The notes: generated from the letters alone by a model not told the origin. Shown: positions 1-9,021, counted from the stretch's first letter. The stretch: DNA of 16,140 nucleotides from an uncultured Muribaculaceae bacterium (GCA_910586455.1 CAJUHX010000027.1:9221-25360), one strand, 5' to 3'. Made by a program: numbers and translations.

Positions 1-83
1 TTTACGGTCATGGTCTGCGCTGTAGCATACGGTGCCACTGATAGTGATGCGGCAATAGCGAAACTTAATATATATTTTTTCAT
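1..83 (-). CDS. N-terminus of an exported protein (partial, runs off the window)
   Basis: Only the first 27 codons are present. The protein starts MKKYILSFAIAASLSVAPYA and then TAQT, which is a typical Sec signal peptide: two lysines, a hydrophobic core and an A-x-A-like cleavage site near residues 21-23. Mature function cannot be told. It lies 31 bp downstream of the 545-residue exported protein on the same strand with no visible terminator between them, so it is probably the third gene of that exported-protein operon. The ATG at 83-81 is the only start that gives the signal peptide. Confidence 0.72.
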   Translation of the reverse strand, partial: MKKYILSFAIAASLSVAPYATAQTMTV

Positions 84-114
84 GATTGTATCGGATTGAA
101 TTTTGGCTGGATGT

Positions 115-1752
115 TTAGAAGGCTAATATCGGACGCACGCGGCAGCCGGTGTTTTTATTGGCCCAGGTTACGAAACCGGGATTGAACGAGCTTTCGTCGA
201 AGCTTGTGTAGTAAGCTCGGTACGAGCAGCCCGATGAGTCGTACTGTTCGGTACTTGACCAGTATTCCGAATCGCGGCAATACATGGGCATGCCGCCGTA
301 GTTCTCGAGTTGAGCCAACGAATTTTGGACACATGCCGATTCGCTGTCACCGCCGTTGGGTATGAAGTATACTCTGTCGTAGATATATTTCAGCTGATAT
401 GCCGAGGGAAGGAACCAACCCGAGCTTTGTGCCGGTGCGGGTACCTGTGCATCGAAGTAGTCGGTGGCATAATATGTTGCGGGGAAGTTCGAGGATTCTC
501 CGGAGAGTCCGTTGAAGTCTTTATTTGCTCTGGCGCGTATGGCGGCGGTGTTGTTGTAGCCCAGGAAGTCGTTGGTGCTCACAGAGCAGGAGCAGCCGTC
601 GTCCCATCCGTCATAGAAACTCCAGGCCACAGGGTTGTGTTCGCCGTCATAGTATGTGGCGTCGCGCAGCGACACAACGTAGCCGTGGAATTCGGGCATG
701 GCGGCAGAGCCGTCTTTTACTTTGTAGTATGCTTCTTTATCGCCGAATTCGGAGGCGATTCCGATGTAGAAAATCACACCGATAGGCTCGGCATCGGGCT
801 TGTTTACCAGATACGAGCTCCATGAGCCGTCGCTGTAGTAGTAGTCGCCGATCTTGGGTGCCTGCTGTTTGTTGCCTTCAATTTCATAAACAAGGTTGAT
901 TTTCTCGTTGAGATACGATTTGCCGGAATCTTCGTTGCCCAGACTCAGGCTTCCTTCGGGAATTGTGATGCTGTAAACTCCGGGAACTTGGAGTGCCGGG
1001 TTGAATGAAATGGTCAGAGTGCCGTTTTCATTGATTGTAGGTTCTACGATGTCCGGATAAGCGTTATTGTCTTTCTGTATATATGCCTTCAGGGCACCCA
1101 TGGGCTTGAGTTGGGTGTAGTTGTCGAATGTAATGGTAACCTCTGACAGAGTTTCCACTATACCCGGTTCGGGCGATGCGGAGTATTTCTGGTCAGGAGC
1201 CGGCTCCTCAATGATATAGATGCAGATTTTGCCGCCGAGCGGATTACCGGAGATGTCGGTGTATGTGCCTTCGGGTATTTCCAGATGGTAGTTGCCGGGT
1301 GCGGTATATCCGTCGGCTGCGAAAGTATATATAAGGTCGGTGGTATTGGCCAGAACGTCGCGGTGCAGGTTCATACCTTCGTCGGTGGGTTTGCGCGAGA
1401 ATACTACACCTTCGCTGTTGCCGAGTGTGATGTAATGCTCTTCTTGGGTGTTTTCAATATATGCGCCTTTTAAGGAAATGGTTATGCAGCCCAGACCCTG
1501 GGGTGTGGTTTTGGTGTCAAGCAGGCCTTCTGCCGGGGTCAGCGATTCCATGTACTCGTTGAAGTTTATTACATCGAGTATGGGAGGGGTGGGCTCATCA
1601 GGCAGAGATGTGAGGCTGAACTCTATGCGCTCTACATTTTCATTGTTGAATCCTACAGTTTCTCCGCTTTTGGTGAATACGGTAAAGCTTTGTGCAGCCA
1701 GCGACAGTGCTGATGCTGCAAGTATGGTGGTCAGAGTAAGTGTACGTGTCAT
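115..1752 (-). CDS. Exported Ig-like protein with C-terminal DUF1566-like domain
   Basis: 545 residues. Residues 1-20 are a signal peptide with cleavage near ALSLAA/Q. Residues 22-46 form a short module (tSGEtvgFnnenVeRIEF) common at the N-terminus of Bacteroidales secreted proteins. Two beta-rich repeats follow, about 87-182 and 196-292; both contain a PGxYxlxIPEG motif (152-162, 257-267), which suggests tandem Ig-like domains. Residues about 320-545 resemble the DUF1566/FISUMP-type domain: PIGVIFYIG, GWFLPSAYQL (445-454), YWSSTE (497-502) and the terminal CRVRPILAF. The role is unknown; such proteins are often surface or adhesin-like in gut Bacteroidales. The ATG overlaps the stop of the upstream gene (ATGA, 1749-1752), suggesting translational coupling. 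Family assignment is from motif memory; biochemical function is not inferable. Confidence 0.85.
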   Translation of the reverse strand: MTRTLTLTTILAASALSLAAQSFTVFTKSGETVGFNNENVERIEFSLTSLPDEPTPPILDVINFNEYMESLTPAEGLLDTKTTPQGLGCITISLKGAYIENTQEEHYITLGNSEGVVFSRKPTDEGMNLHRDVLANTTDLIYTFAADGYTAPGNYHLEIPEGTYTDISGNPLGGKICIYIIEEPAPDQKYSASPEPGIVETLSEVTITFDNYTQLKPMGALKAYIQKDNNAYPDIVEPTINENGTLTISFNPALQVPGVYSITIPEGSLSLGNEDSGKSYLNEKINLVYEIEGNKQQAPKIGDYYYSDGSWSSYLVNKPDAEPIGVIFYIGIASEFGDKEAYYKVKDGSAAMPEFHGYVVSLRDATYYDGEHNPVAWSFYDGWDDGCSCSVSTNDFLGYNNTAAIRARANKDFNGLSGESSNFPATYYATDYFDAQVPAPAQSSGWFLPSAYQLKYIYDRVYFIPNGGDSESACVQNSLAQLENYGGMPMYCRDSEYWSSTEQYDSSGCSYRAYYTSFDESSFNPGFVTWANKNTGCRVRPILAF

Positions 1753-2255
1753 TTCTTGAAAATTTTAAAAGATTTTCCATCGGTTGTCGATACTATGTAT
1801 ACTCCTGCAGTGATGTGCGACAGGGATAGTGTGGCGTTGCCTTCAGTGTCGGCATTGCATGATGCGATGATGCGTCCCTGTATGTCGGCGAGCTGTATTC
1901 CGGTGTTCGGAGTCAGACCTTCGATTGTTACATAATTGTCCTGTATGGTGATGCGGTATTCGTTAGCCATGACATCAGCGAGAGCGGCCACGTTGTCGAA
2001 AGTGAATTTTTCCACATTGGCAAGTTTGTGGTCATCGCTGAGCTGATCGGCCTCTACATGCAGATTTTCGCCGACAAATGTTACTACCGGGGTGTCTTCC
2101 AGCACGTAGCTGACTGTTGAACCTCCATGCAAGTGTACAATGAGGCAGTCTTTGAACTCTTCGGCCTGCACAACGGGAGTCATGCATAATGCCAGCGATG
2201 AGAGTATGCCGGCTCTTTTGAGAAAATGTGTCACCGATTTTTTAAAATTTCTCAT
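1749..2255 (-). CDS. Small exported protein with sorting-like C-terminal tail
   Basis: 168 residues. A signal peptide spans about 1-31, with a basic start (RNFKK, KR), a hydrophobic segment (AGILSSLALCMTPVV) and cleavage near VQA/EE. Residues about 37-88 are a beta-rich module, VxLxxGsTvsYxLedtPVVTF, ending in VEKFTFDN, seen in many Muribaculaceae/Bacteroidales exported proteins. Residues about 98-168 resemble the type IX secretion type A tail: YVTIEGLTPNTGIQL, ADIQGRII, then GVYIVST and the lysine-rich end KSFKIFKK. Many gut Bacteroidales lack a full type IX system, so the tail may only be a beta-sandwich domain here. It is the first gene of the exported-protein operon; its TGA overlaps the next ATG by four bases. 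Function unknown. Confidence 0.82.
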   Translation of the reverse strand: MRNFKKSVTHFLKRAGILSSLALCMTPVVQAEEFKDCLIVHLHGGSTVSYVLEDTPVVTFVGENLHVEADQLSDDHKLANVEKFTFDNVAALADVMANEYRITIQDNYVTIEGLTPNTGIQLADIQGRIIASCNADTEGNATLSLSHITAGVYIVSTTDGKSFKIFKK

Positions 2256-2501
2256 AATAAATTAGGGTAAGTGAATGAAAATGATACGAATATACTGATG
2301 GAATACGAAGTTCATTCCAAATTGGAACAGCTGCATGCTTCGTTTACATTTTTTAAGCTGTTATGAGGCTGCTCAATGCCGAACTGTTGATGCGGGATTT
2401 ACCGGGTTAATTTCGGCGTGGTGGCAATTTGCTATAAACATAGCCAAACTCATGTATTTGGGAAAGCAAGCACCTTTATTATGGAATAAATTTCAATATT
2501 G
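2256..2501 (-). other. Long 5' leader of the exported-protein operon
   Basis: If transcription starts just after the -7 element at 2502-2509, about 240 nt of untranslated leader precede the ATG at 2255. I see no coding frame with protein-like character in it. It contains a perfect palindrome, TTCCAA-A-TTGGAA, at 2315-2327. No known riboswitch could be recognised by eye. The rest of the 2256-2737 gap holds the promoter and the downstream terminator of the beta-glucosidase gene. Confidence 0.45.
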
Positions 2502-2532
2502 CAAATGTATGTAAAATAATTGAAATAACAAA
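2502..2532 (-). promoter_or_regulatory. Bacteroidota-type promoter of the exported-protein operon
   Basis: On the minus strand TTTG (2532-2529) is followed by 19 bp and TACATTTG (2509-2502). This is a full match to the -33 TTTG / -7 TAnnTTTG consensus of Bacteroides sigma-ABfr promoters, in a very AT-rich stretch. Confidence 0.72.
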
Positions 2533-2627
2533 AAAATAATTTCGTTTTTTTATCATTTTCTCCTTGTGTATTTTGCAAAGTCTTTATTGTCAGCCGCATT
2601 GCGATATATCAGGAATTATGCAAAAAT

Positions 2628-2683
2628 CCCCGCTGTCGTCGGCTGCATGAATTACAATTTTTATGCAGCCGTCGACGGCGGGG
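2628..2683 (-). terminator. Rho-independent terminator of the GH3 gene
   Basis: Two 21-base arms (2628-2648 and 2663-2683) pair at 19 of 21 positions around a 14-nt AT-rich loop. The arms begin CCCCGC and end GCGGGG. On the minus strand the stem is followed by ATTTTT (2627-2622). It lies about 55 bp beyond the stop of the beta-glucosidase gene. Confidence 0.8.
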
Positions 2684-2737
2684 GATTCTGGCTATGGATT
2701 GTTTGTCGGCCCTATATGGGAGCCGGAGTCAGACCAA

Positions 2738-5074
2738 TCAGATGTTGGGGGTATTCCACACTTTGGTTTCGGTGCAGACGGCCTTGGCCTTGCAGTTGGC
2801 CACGGTGAATTCGAAGTCGCCCTTTTCGAGGGTCCATTTACCGTTGTAGTTTACAAAGGCGAGGTCGCCGGCAGGGATGGTGAATTTCACTTCCTTGCTT
2901 TCTCCCGGCTTCAGGCTTACTTTGTCGAAGGCGCGTACCCGCAGCACGTCGGGGGTAATGGATGCCACCAGGTCGCTGCTGTAGAGAATCACCGGCTCCA
3001 TGCCTGCTACACTGCCGCTGTTGGTAACAGTAACGCTTACGGTGATATCATCGGCAGGCGTAAACTCGGCCTTGTCGACTTTGAGGTCGGAGTAGGTGAA
3101 GGTGGTGTAGCTCATGCCGAAGCCGAATGGCCACTGCACGTCGATGTCGGCGTTATAGTTGTATGCGCCGCTCATGGTGCCGGTGCTTTCGCAGGGCTTG
3201 TGGTCGTATGTGGCCAGAGCATTAATCCACTTAGGGTAGGTAAATGGCAGCTTGGCGCTGAAGTTGCGCTCGCCCGAAAGCAGCTTGGCCAGGGCGTCGC
3301 CGCCGTAGTTGCCGGGCAGCATCATGTCGATTACCGCCGAAGCCAGCGGCTCGATTTCGCGGATAATGCGCGGACGGCCTTCGTTGAGTACCAGTATGAT
3401 GGGCTTGCCGGTCTTGGCCAGCTCCTTTATCAGATACTGCTGGTTGGCCGAGAGGTGCAGGTCGTTGGTGTTGCCGGGAGTTTCGCAGTAAGAATTCTCG
3501 CCCACGCAGGCTATGATTACGTCGACACTGCGTGCGGCAGCCACGGCCTTTTCAATGCGCAGGTTCTGTTCGGCTTCCCACTTGCCGTAGTCGGGCACAT
3601 AGTCCATGCCTTGCTCGAGCACTACGTTTGCAGCGCCGAATTCATTGCATATGGCGGCGTAGATGCTGTTGTAGCCCTCGTGGAAGCGCGGGTCGTCGGT
3701 GCCCTGCCAGGTGTACGACCAACCGCCGTTGAGTGTGCGGAGCGAGTTGGCGTTGGGACCGGTGACGAGTATTTTCTTGCCCTTGGGCAGTGGCAGCACG
3801 CCGTTGTCGTTCTTAAGCAGTACCTGACTCTGTGCGGCCAGTTCGAGTGCCTTTGCGCTATGCTCCTGCGATGCGAACAAGGGGTAATCCTTGGGGTTGG
3901 TCGACGGGGTTTCGAACAGGCCCAGACGGAGTTTGAAGCGGATGATGCGCTTTACGGCATCGTCGATACGTTGCTGCGATACCTTGCCTTCCTCTACGAG
4001 TTCTTTCAGCAGAGTGCAGAACTGCACGTCGTAGGGAGTCATTGACATGTCGATACCGGCGTTGATGGCCAGCATTATGGCTTCCTTATAGTCGGCTGCG
4101 ATTTTGTCGCGGTTATACAGGTTGTGAATGTCGGCCCAGTCGGTTACAATCATGCCGTCCCAGTTCAGGTCTTCCTTGAGCCACTGAGTCAGCATTTCGT
4201 GGTTGGCGTGGAACGGCATGCCGTTGTTTATGCCCGAGTTGACCATTACCGACAGCGCACCGGCCTGTATGGCCATCTTGTATGGCTGGAAGTATTTCTC
4301 GCGCAGGTCAACCGGATTTACCGAGCTTGGAGTGCGGTCTTTGCCGCTTACAGGCACACCGTATGCCATGTAATGCTTCAGACAGGCACCAACATTGTTC
4401 ACACCCAAATGGTTGGGGTCGTCGCCCTGATAGCCTTTGACCATCTCTACGGCCATGGCTCCGTTGATATAGGGGTCTTCGCCGAAGCTCTCCCACATAC
4501 GGCTCCACACGGGGTTGCGGCCAAGGTCCATCACCGGGTTGTAAACCCAGGGGATATTGCATGCCCGCGACTCGTAGGCACAGATTGCAGCGCCCTCGCG
4601 CACCAGTTCGCGGTTGAACGAAGCGGCCATGTTGATTTCCTGCGGGAACATGGTGCCGCCTATGGTGTATGTGGTGCCGTGGTTCTGGTCTACACCGAAT
4701 ATGTCGGGAATACCGATGTATTTCATCGAAGCTTCCTGAATGCCGTTGATTATACGGTACCAGGTTTCAGGAGTCTGAGCCTGGCCCAGAGGGGTATTCA
4801 GAACCGAACCTACGCGGTACTTGCCGAATACACTGTCGACTTCGGCGGGGTCAAGTTGAACCTTGCCGTCGACGAGGCTGTCGACAATCACAAGGTCGAT
4901 TGTAACCTCGCACATCTGGCCCACCTTGTCGTCGAGCGACATTCCGGACACGATTTCATTGACTCTGGATTCGAGAGCGTCGTCGGGAGCTATGGCCGGC
5001 GACGGCTTCTCGCTGTTGTTGTTGCCGCATGCCATCATAATCAGCGACAGCAGGGCAAATGAGTATTTTTTCAT
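2738..5074 (-). CDS. bglX: Glycoside hydrolase family 3 beta-glucosidase, lipoprotein
   Basis: 778 residues, close to the usual BglX length of about 765. It hydrolyses terminal beta-glucosides or related oligosaccharides, probably at the periplasmic face or cell surface. Residues 1-16 are a lipoprotein signal (MKKYSFALLSLIMMAC) with the acylated cysteine at 16. The GH3 N-terminal barrel carries KHYMAYG (233-239) and the catalytic nucleophile Asp312 in IVTDWADI. The GH3 C-terminal domain (about 410-620) contains VGENSYCETPG (524-534); Glu526 or Glu531 is the likely acid/base by analogy with ExoI-type enzymes. A fibronectin III-like domain (about 660-760) closes the protein. The gene has its own -7 element and a strong terminator, so it is probably monocistronic. 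The exact substrate cannot be told; the symbol is by similarity. Confidence 0.93.
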   Translation of the reverse strand: MKKYSFALLSLIMMACGNNNSEKPSPAIAPDDALESRVNEIVSGMSLDDKVGQMCEVTIDLVIVDSLVDGKVQLDPAEVDSVFGKYRVGSVLNTPLGQAQTPETWYRIINGIQEASMKYIGIPDIFGVDQNHGTTYTIGGTMFPQEINMAASFNRELVREGAAICAYESRACNIPWVYNPVMDLGRNPVWSRMWESFGEDPYINGAMAVEMVKGYQGDDPNHLGVNNVGACLKHYMAYGVPVSGKDRTPSSVNPVDLREKYFQPYKMAIQAGALSVMVNSGINNGMPFHANHEMLTQWLKEDLNWDGMIVTDWADIHNLYNRDKIAADYKEAIMLAINAGIDMSMTPYDVQFCTLLKELVEEGKVSQQRIDDAVKRIIRFKLRLGLFETPSTNPKDYPLFASQEHSAKALELAAQSQVLLKNDNGVLPLPKGKKILVTGPNANSLRTLNGGWSYTWQGTDDPRFHEGYNSIYAAICNEFGAANVVLEQGMDYVPDYGKWEAEQNLRIEKAVAAARSVDVIIACVGENSYCETPGNTNDLHLSANQQYLIKELAKTGKPIILVLNEGRPRIIREIEPLASAVIDMMLPGNYGGDALAKLLSGERNFSAKLPFTYPKWINALATYDHKPCESTGTMSGAYNYNADIDVQWPFGFGMSYTTFTYSDLKVDKAEFTPADDITVSVTVTNSGSVAGMEPVILYSSDLVASITPDVLRVRAFDKVSLKPGESKEVKFTIPAGDLAFVNYNGKWTLEKGDFEFTVANCKAKAVCTETKVWNTPNI

Positions 5075-5102
5075 CGGTTGTTAGTTGGGTAAATAATCTA
5101 TG

Positions 5103-5110
5103 CAAAGATA
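5103..5110 (-). promoter_or_regulatory. -7 element of the GH3 gene promoter
   Basis: The minus strand reads TATCTTTG, a full TAnnTTTG match, 29 bp upstream of the ATG in an AT-rich gap. No clear TTTG is seen 19-21 bp further upstream. Confidence 0.55.
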
Positions 5111-5240
5111 GTTATTTTTCAACTAAAAAAAGTTTGCGTATAATTGCAGTAATATACACTATTGTACACCATGCTGATAATCATAGCCCGGACCTGACTC
5201 CAACCGGGTAAAAAGTAAACTTCGCTACCAGTTCTGCCGG

Positions 5241-7176
5241 CTATCTGACAGCCACTTTGGCGATTGCTTTGCCAGAGCGCACAATATATATGCCGCGTTG
5301 CAGCGTGGGCGTACTGCCGCTGCCGCTGAACACCTGGCGGCCGTCGGGGGTGTAGACTTCGAAGTCGCCGCCGTATGTAATGCAGCCATTGCGGAGCATT
5401 ATGCCGGACAGCGGAGCAACCGGCAGCGTAACGCCGCTGTATTCCGGGTCGTACCGCATCAGTTTGTCGAGGTCGTTGAAGCGCTGTGTCAGATAGCTCT
5501 TGACATTGTTCACCTCGGCCGCATAGCTGCCCCATATCTGCGGGTTCTGGTGTACCCACTCGTTCATTATGGGCCAGCGCAGGAAGTTGAGCTGCTGCGA
5601 GGCGTCCAGTTCCCGGGCCAGCGAGTCGGTATAGGCCATCATGGACCCGGCGGTAAGCTCATGTTCGTTGCGAGCCCGCGACCATATACGGCTGATGTCG
5701 GAGGCTGTACGTTCGTCGTCGATGATTATGCGGTTTGCGAAATCGTGCATGCCGTTGGCTGCCGAGGCCTGCCGGAAGCGGTACAGGAAGTCGCCGGCGG
5801 TGTTGTGTATCGGATAGGTGCGGATGTCGTTGTCAAAGGCCAGATCGAAGTCCCATACCGGACCGGTGTGAAGCGCCGGGTCGTTGCGGTCCTTGTACAT
5901 GTAGGTACTCCAGTAGGTGTCGGTATTGCCGGACAGTTCGCCCACGATAAAATGTTTTATGAACGACTCAACATCGAATATGTCGCGGTAATCCTCTCTG
6001 CCGTCCCGGCCGAAACAGTAGCGGAACACCAGGTCCTCCATACGGTTAAAGTAGTTGCGGATATAGTTGTGCTGCTCGGGTGTACCGCCATCGTCGGGCG
6101 ACTTTATTGTTACCGGTATGCCGTACTGCGATATGAAGAATTCGCCTTCCGGTTCGTCATAAGCGTAGGCGTCGACCTCGATGAAGTATCCGCCGCCGAG
6201 AGCTTCACCTTCAGTATCTGTGGTTTCCATTTCGGTTATGTCTACGCGCCCCGGATTAACTTCCATCTGGTCGCATAGCTGATAACAGCCTTTGTATTCG
6301 CCGTTAAGAATCACGTCGACCGGGCGTGCCCAGGCCACGAACGGCATCTCAAGACGCCGCGCTATCTCGAATGCCAGCAGGTTGCGCATCAGTGTCTTGT
6401 CGCCGTAGTTGTTTATCAGTGTCCACTTTTTGGCGGTGGCGGGCGAACCCAGTACAGACTGTTTTTTGTCGAATTTCAGGCGCCATGGCTTTTTGGGAAA
6501 GCTACGCGAGGCGTTTCCTCGCTCGCGTATTGTGCCGGGCCTTGTCGGTGTCGGCCTTGTTGCCGTCGATTATTATGATGTTGGCTGTGATGTCGTGTTC
6601 CTTGTCGTAGGGCTCCTCGGCATTGAGGGTGTTCACTACCACTGTAGGCAGGTTGGTAACCTGAAACAGGTGCGAGTCGTCGCCATCGCCGGCGTTGCCG
6701 TAGAATTCCAGCTCGGCGATGTTGCAGCGCGAGTCGCCGGTGCTGACAAAGCGCACGTAGCGGAAACCCTTCGAGCAGTCGACATCGCCATAGCTCATAC
6801 TGCCTATAATGCCCGGTTCGGTGATGATGTAGATGGGCAGTGCGTCCATAAAGTCGGGGCTGTTGGCTCCCTGAATCACACCCAGCTGCACGCGCTTTGG
6901 GCCGAGTCCGTCGTTACGCGGCGACCAGCCCACCCGGTCTATTACATGGGGCGTGCCCAGATCGAGGCCAACCCAGGTGTATGAGCGGGCGTCGGTGGCG
7001 AAATAGGTGTTGAGGTCGCCGTCGAAAGCGCGGTATTGCACATCGTACTCCACGCTCCAGTTCTCATAGTTGAAGCCTGCCGAAGTACCTATTGGAGTGC
7101 CTGTAAGCTTGTCGCCGGCCATTGCCGCAGTCGGCAGCATCAGCGAGCAAAGCAGTATGGTTTTATAGAAGTTCAT
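5241..7176 (-). pseudogene. Discoidin-CotH kinase-like exported protein, split by a one-base frameshift
   Basis: The first frame begins at 7176 with a signal peptide (MNFYKTILLCSLMLPTAAMA). It continues with an F5/8 type C (discoidin)-like domain (about 30-160: AFDGDLNTYFAT, WVGLDLG, RYVRFVS, NIAELEFYGN) and the first CotH strand (LPTVVVNT, 176-183). It then runs into nonsense after Lys212 and stops at 6502. The CotH core continues in the next frame from 6539: PGTIRERGNASRSFPKKPWR, then KKWTLINNYGDKTLMRN. Later come SPDD, FIVGELSGNTD and GPVWDFDLAF. The tail after about 5430 looks like a sorting or adhesion tail (FEVYTPDGRQVFSG, GIYIVRS, KVAVR). Removing one base at the CC of 6540-6541 restores a 644-residue protein. 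CotH proteins are atypical surface kinases. Both halves are intact, so this is either a recent mutation, a phase-variable site or a sequence error. The gene lies 33 bp after the YccF gene. Confidence 0.85.
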
Positions 7177-7209
7177 AGTGTTGATGGATTTACTTTACTA
7201 TCTTATATC

Positions 7210-7581
7210 TTAGTTATATACAGATTTTCCAAACGGGAACAAAGCCAGACCCATAAGTTTGAAATGCTGCAGCCCGAAGGGAATGCCTATAAGTGTAAGA
7301 CACAGAATTATACCCCACGCCAGATGAGTCAGGGCAATGGGAATGACGCCGACAAACCACCAGATAAGGTTCATCAGACCGGCCAGACAGCCCGACGGCC
7401 AACCGCCGGCGGCTATATTGGTGCCGAAGGGCCACAGCGACACTGCCGCCAGTTTCAGGGTCTGCAGGCCGAAAGGGATGCCTATGATTGTAATCATAAG
7501 CATCACACTCGATATGATGTATTCGATGGCTGTCATCACACCGCCGAACACCAGCCAGATTATATTAAGTAGTATCTTCAT
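7210..7581 (-). CDS. yccF: YccF-family (DUF307) inner-membrane protein
   Basis: 123 residues from the ATG at 7581. The family signature appears as an internal repeat: IGIPFGLQTLKL (33-44) followed by WPFG (50-53), and IGIPFGLQHFKL (98-109) followed by FPFG (115-118). Each repeat lies next to hydrophobic membrane segments (about 4-32 and 68-97). The function of YccF is not well established. A start seven codons upstream (7602) is also open, but it lies inside the TACCTTTG -7 element at 7600-7607, so the shorter start is preferred. The following gene is the discoidin-CotH reading frame. Confidence 0.88.
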   Translation of the reverse strand: MKILLNIIWLVFGGVMTAIEYIISSVMLMITIIGIPFGLQTLKLAAVSLWPFGTNIAAGGWPSGCLAGLMNLIWWFVGVIPIALTHLAWGIILCLTLIGIPFGLQHFKLMGLALFPFGKSVYN

Positions 7582-7599
7582 AATTGTACGCTTGGAGTA

Positions 7600-7607
7600 C
7601 AAAGGTA
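7600..7607 (-). promoter_or_regulatory. -7 element of the yccF promoter
   Basis: The minus strand reads TACCTTTG, a full TAnnTTTG match, 18 bp before the ATG at 7581. No TTTG box is seen at the expected upstream distance. Confidence 0.55.
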
Positions 7608-7691
7608 GCTATTTTTTGCGACACTACGGTGTTATAGAGGATGTTTCTGAAAGCTCTGATGGTGTCGGCGGTAATTATATCGGGGGGGTAG

Positions 7692-8951
7692 TCAGCGTCC
7701 TGTGGCCTTGAAATTGAAAATAGGCCGTATGATGGAGTCGATGCAGACGGTGTCGCCGATGTTGGCGATAATTTCCCCGGCTGGTTTGTAAACCATTGGT
7801 GACTCGTCGCGTGTCGACTCGGTGACGGATTCGGAATAGATTCCCTGCATCGAGGCCTCGAAATCGGACATACTGATTCGCTCGTATGCCATAGAGCGGC
7901 TCAGCACGCGTCCGGCTCCATGCGGTGCCGAGCAGTTCCAGTCGGCATTACCCTTGCCTGTGCATAGCAGTGAGCCGTCGCGCATATTCAAAGGAATAAT
8001 GCAGCGTTCGCCCGCTGTGGCGGATATTGCCCCCTTGCGGATAATGTTGTCGTCGCTTATGTAATTGTGGACTGACTCGAATTCCTCGCAAGCCCGCACG
8101 CCGGGGAAGAAGCGCATCAGCAGCATGGCTATGAGCTTGCGGTTCAGCACCGCCCAGTGCTGGCACAGGCGCATGTCGTGGAGATATTGGCGGCGGGTTT
8201 CGCCTTCGACATAGCAGAGCGCCGCAGGTAGCGCCGGTTCGGCCTCCTGATACTCCTTGCGCATCCTTTTTATGACTCCCTGCAATTCGGAGCGACGTCC
8301 GGCGGCCTTGTACTCATCAATAGTATGCCGTATGGAATCCTCGAAGTCATCGGCACCGGCGGTAAGATGCTTTATGGCTTTGGCCTGATATATGTCGGCC
8401 ACCTGTTTGCCGAGGTTTCGCGAGCCGGTATGTATTACAAGATACACGTTTGCGGCATCGTCCTTGTCGAGTTCGATGAAGTGATTGCCTCCACCAAGTG
8501 TTCCGATGGATTTGTTGATGCGGCCCGAGTCTTTTATCTCCCTGTAGCAGTAGAGTTCGGTCACCAGTTGTTTTGCCCGGCGATAGATATTCATTTCCTC
8601 GCCTGCAAGGGGCTTGAAGCCGTATTTTTCCTCGCGGACTCTCATTCCGGAGGGTACATTGTCGCAGATGTGGCGGTGGAAGGCATGGTAGTCGATATCG
8701 GATAGTTTGCCAAGATTAAGAATTCGCATGCCGCAGCCTATGTCCACACCCACTATGTTCGGGATTACCTTATCGCCGAGGTCGCCTGTAAAGCCGATAA
8801 CGCATCCGGCGCCGGCATGTACGTCGGGCATGATGCGTATCTTCTTGTCGGAGAACACATCAATCGACATCAGTTCTCTAATCTGCCGGATTGCACTGTC
8901 GTCGATGTTGTCGGTGTAAATTTTTACGTCATAGCCTTCTAAAATCCTCAT
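7692..8951 (-). CDS. rtcB: RtcB-family RNA ligase, first copy
   Basis: 419 residues, the usual RtcB length. RtcB joins RNA 2',3'-cyclic phosphate or 3'-phosphate ends to 5'-OH ends with GTP and Mn2+, repairing RNA cut by endonucleases. All family motifs are present: PDVHAGAGCVIG (42-53), GVDIGCGM with metal ligands Asp70 and Cys73, GTLGGGNHFIEL with Asn156-His157, IHTGSRNLG with His174, and VHNYIS with His295. The guanylylated His344 lies in SAPHGAGRVLSR. Between His174 and His295 there are 41 more residues than in the second copy, rich in charged residues (KRMRKEYQEAE). The gene has its own palindrome-marked promoter and stands alone, just after the WYL regulator gene on the same strand. Divergence from the 13389-14588 copy suggests a different RNA target; this is inference. 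Confidence 0.96.
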   Translation of the reverse strand: MRILEGYDVKIYTDNIDDSAIRQIRELMSIDVFSDKKIRIMPDVHAGAGCVIGFTGDLGDKVIPNIVGVDIGCGMRILNLGKLSDIDYHAFHRHICDNVPSGMRVREEKYGFKPLAGEEMNIYRRAKQLVTELYCYREIKDSGRINKSIGTLGGGNHFIELDKDDAANVYLVIHTGSRNLGKQVADIYQAKAIKHLTAGADDFEDSIRHTIDEYKAAGRRSELQGVIKRMRKEYQEAEPALPAALCYVEGETRRQYLHDMRLCQHWAVLNRKLIAMLLMRFFPGVRACEEFESVHNYISDDNIIRKGAISATAGERCIIPLNMRDGSLLCTGKGNADWNCSAPHGAGRVLSRSMAYERISMSDFEASMQGIYSESVTESTRDESPMVYKPAGEIIANIGDTVCIDSIIRPIFNFKATGR

Positions 8952-8978
8952 GATTATGATGTTTTATGGTTATGGCCG

Positions 8979-9017
8979 CAAAATTACACAGTTACTGCGC
9001 AATAGTCTTGCGCAGTA
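8979..9017 (-). promoter_or_regulatory. Operator palindrome and -7 element of the first rtcB
   Basis: Positions 8993-9017 form a perfect inverted repeat with 10-bp arms (TACTGCGCAA / TTGCGCAGTA) around 5 bp. On the minus strand the core TGCGCAA-N5-TTGCGCA (9014-8996) is followed by 9 bp and TAATTTTG (8986-8979). The palindrome is centred 19 bp before the -7 element, where a -33 TTTG box would be; none is present. This suggests an activator site. Confidence 0.8.
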
Positions 9018-9021
9018 GAAA

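Noticed and set aside
2566..2808. 80-codon plus-strand frame in the gap before the GH3 gene
   Set aside because: It contains the whole terminator hairpin and then runs antisense into GH3 coding sequence.
2663..4045. Long plus-strand open frame opposite the GH3 gene (also 4124-5062)
   Set aside because: It is antisense to a clear GH3 enzyme, shows no family motif, and is explained by the high GC third-position bias of the real gene.
5171..5208. CCCGG/CCGGG inverted repeat after the CotH frame as a terminator
   Set aside because: The stem is only 5 bp and no T-run follows it.
5298..6278. 326-codon plus-strand open frame opposite the CotH region
   Set aside because: Composition is typical of an antisense shadow, and the minus frame carries the CotH motifs.
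7682..7688. Run of seven G as a possible phase-variation tract
   Set aside because: It lies just beyond the stop codon of the first rtcB, where a length change would not alter any protein.
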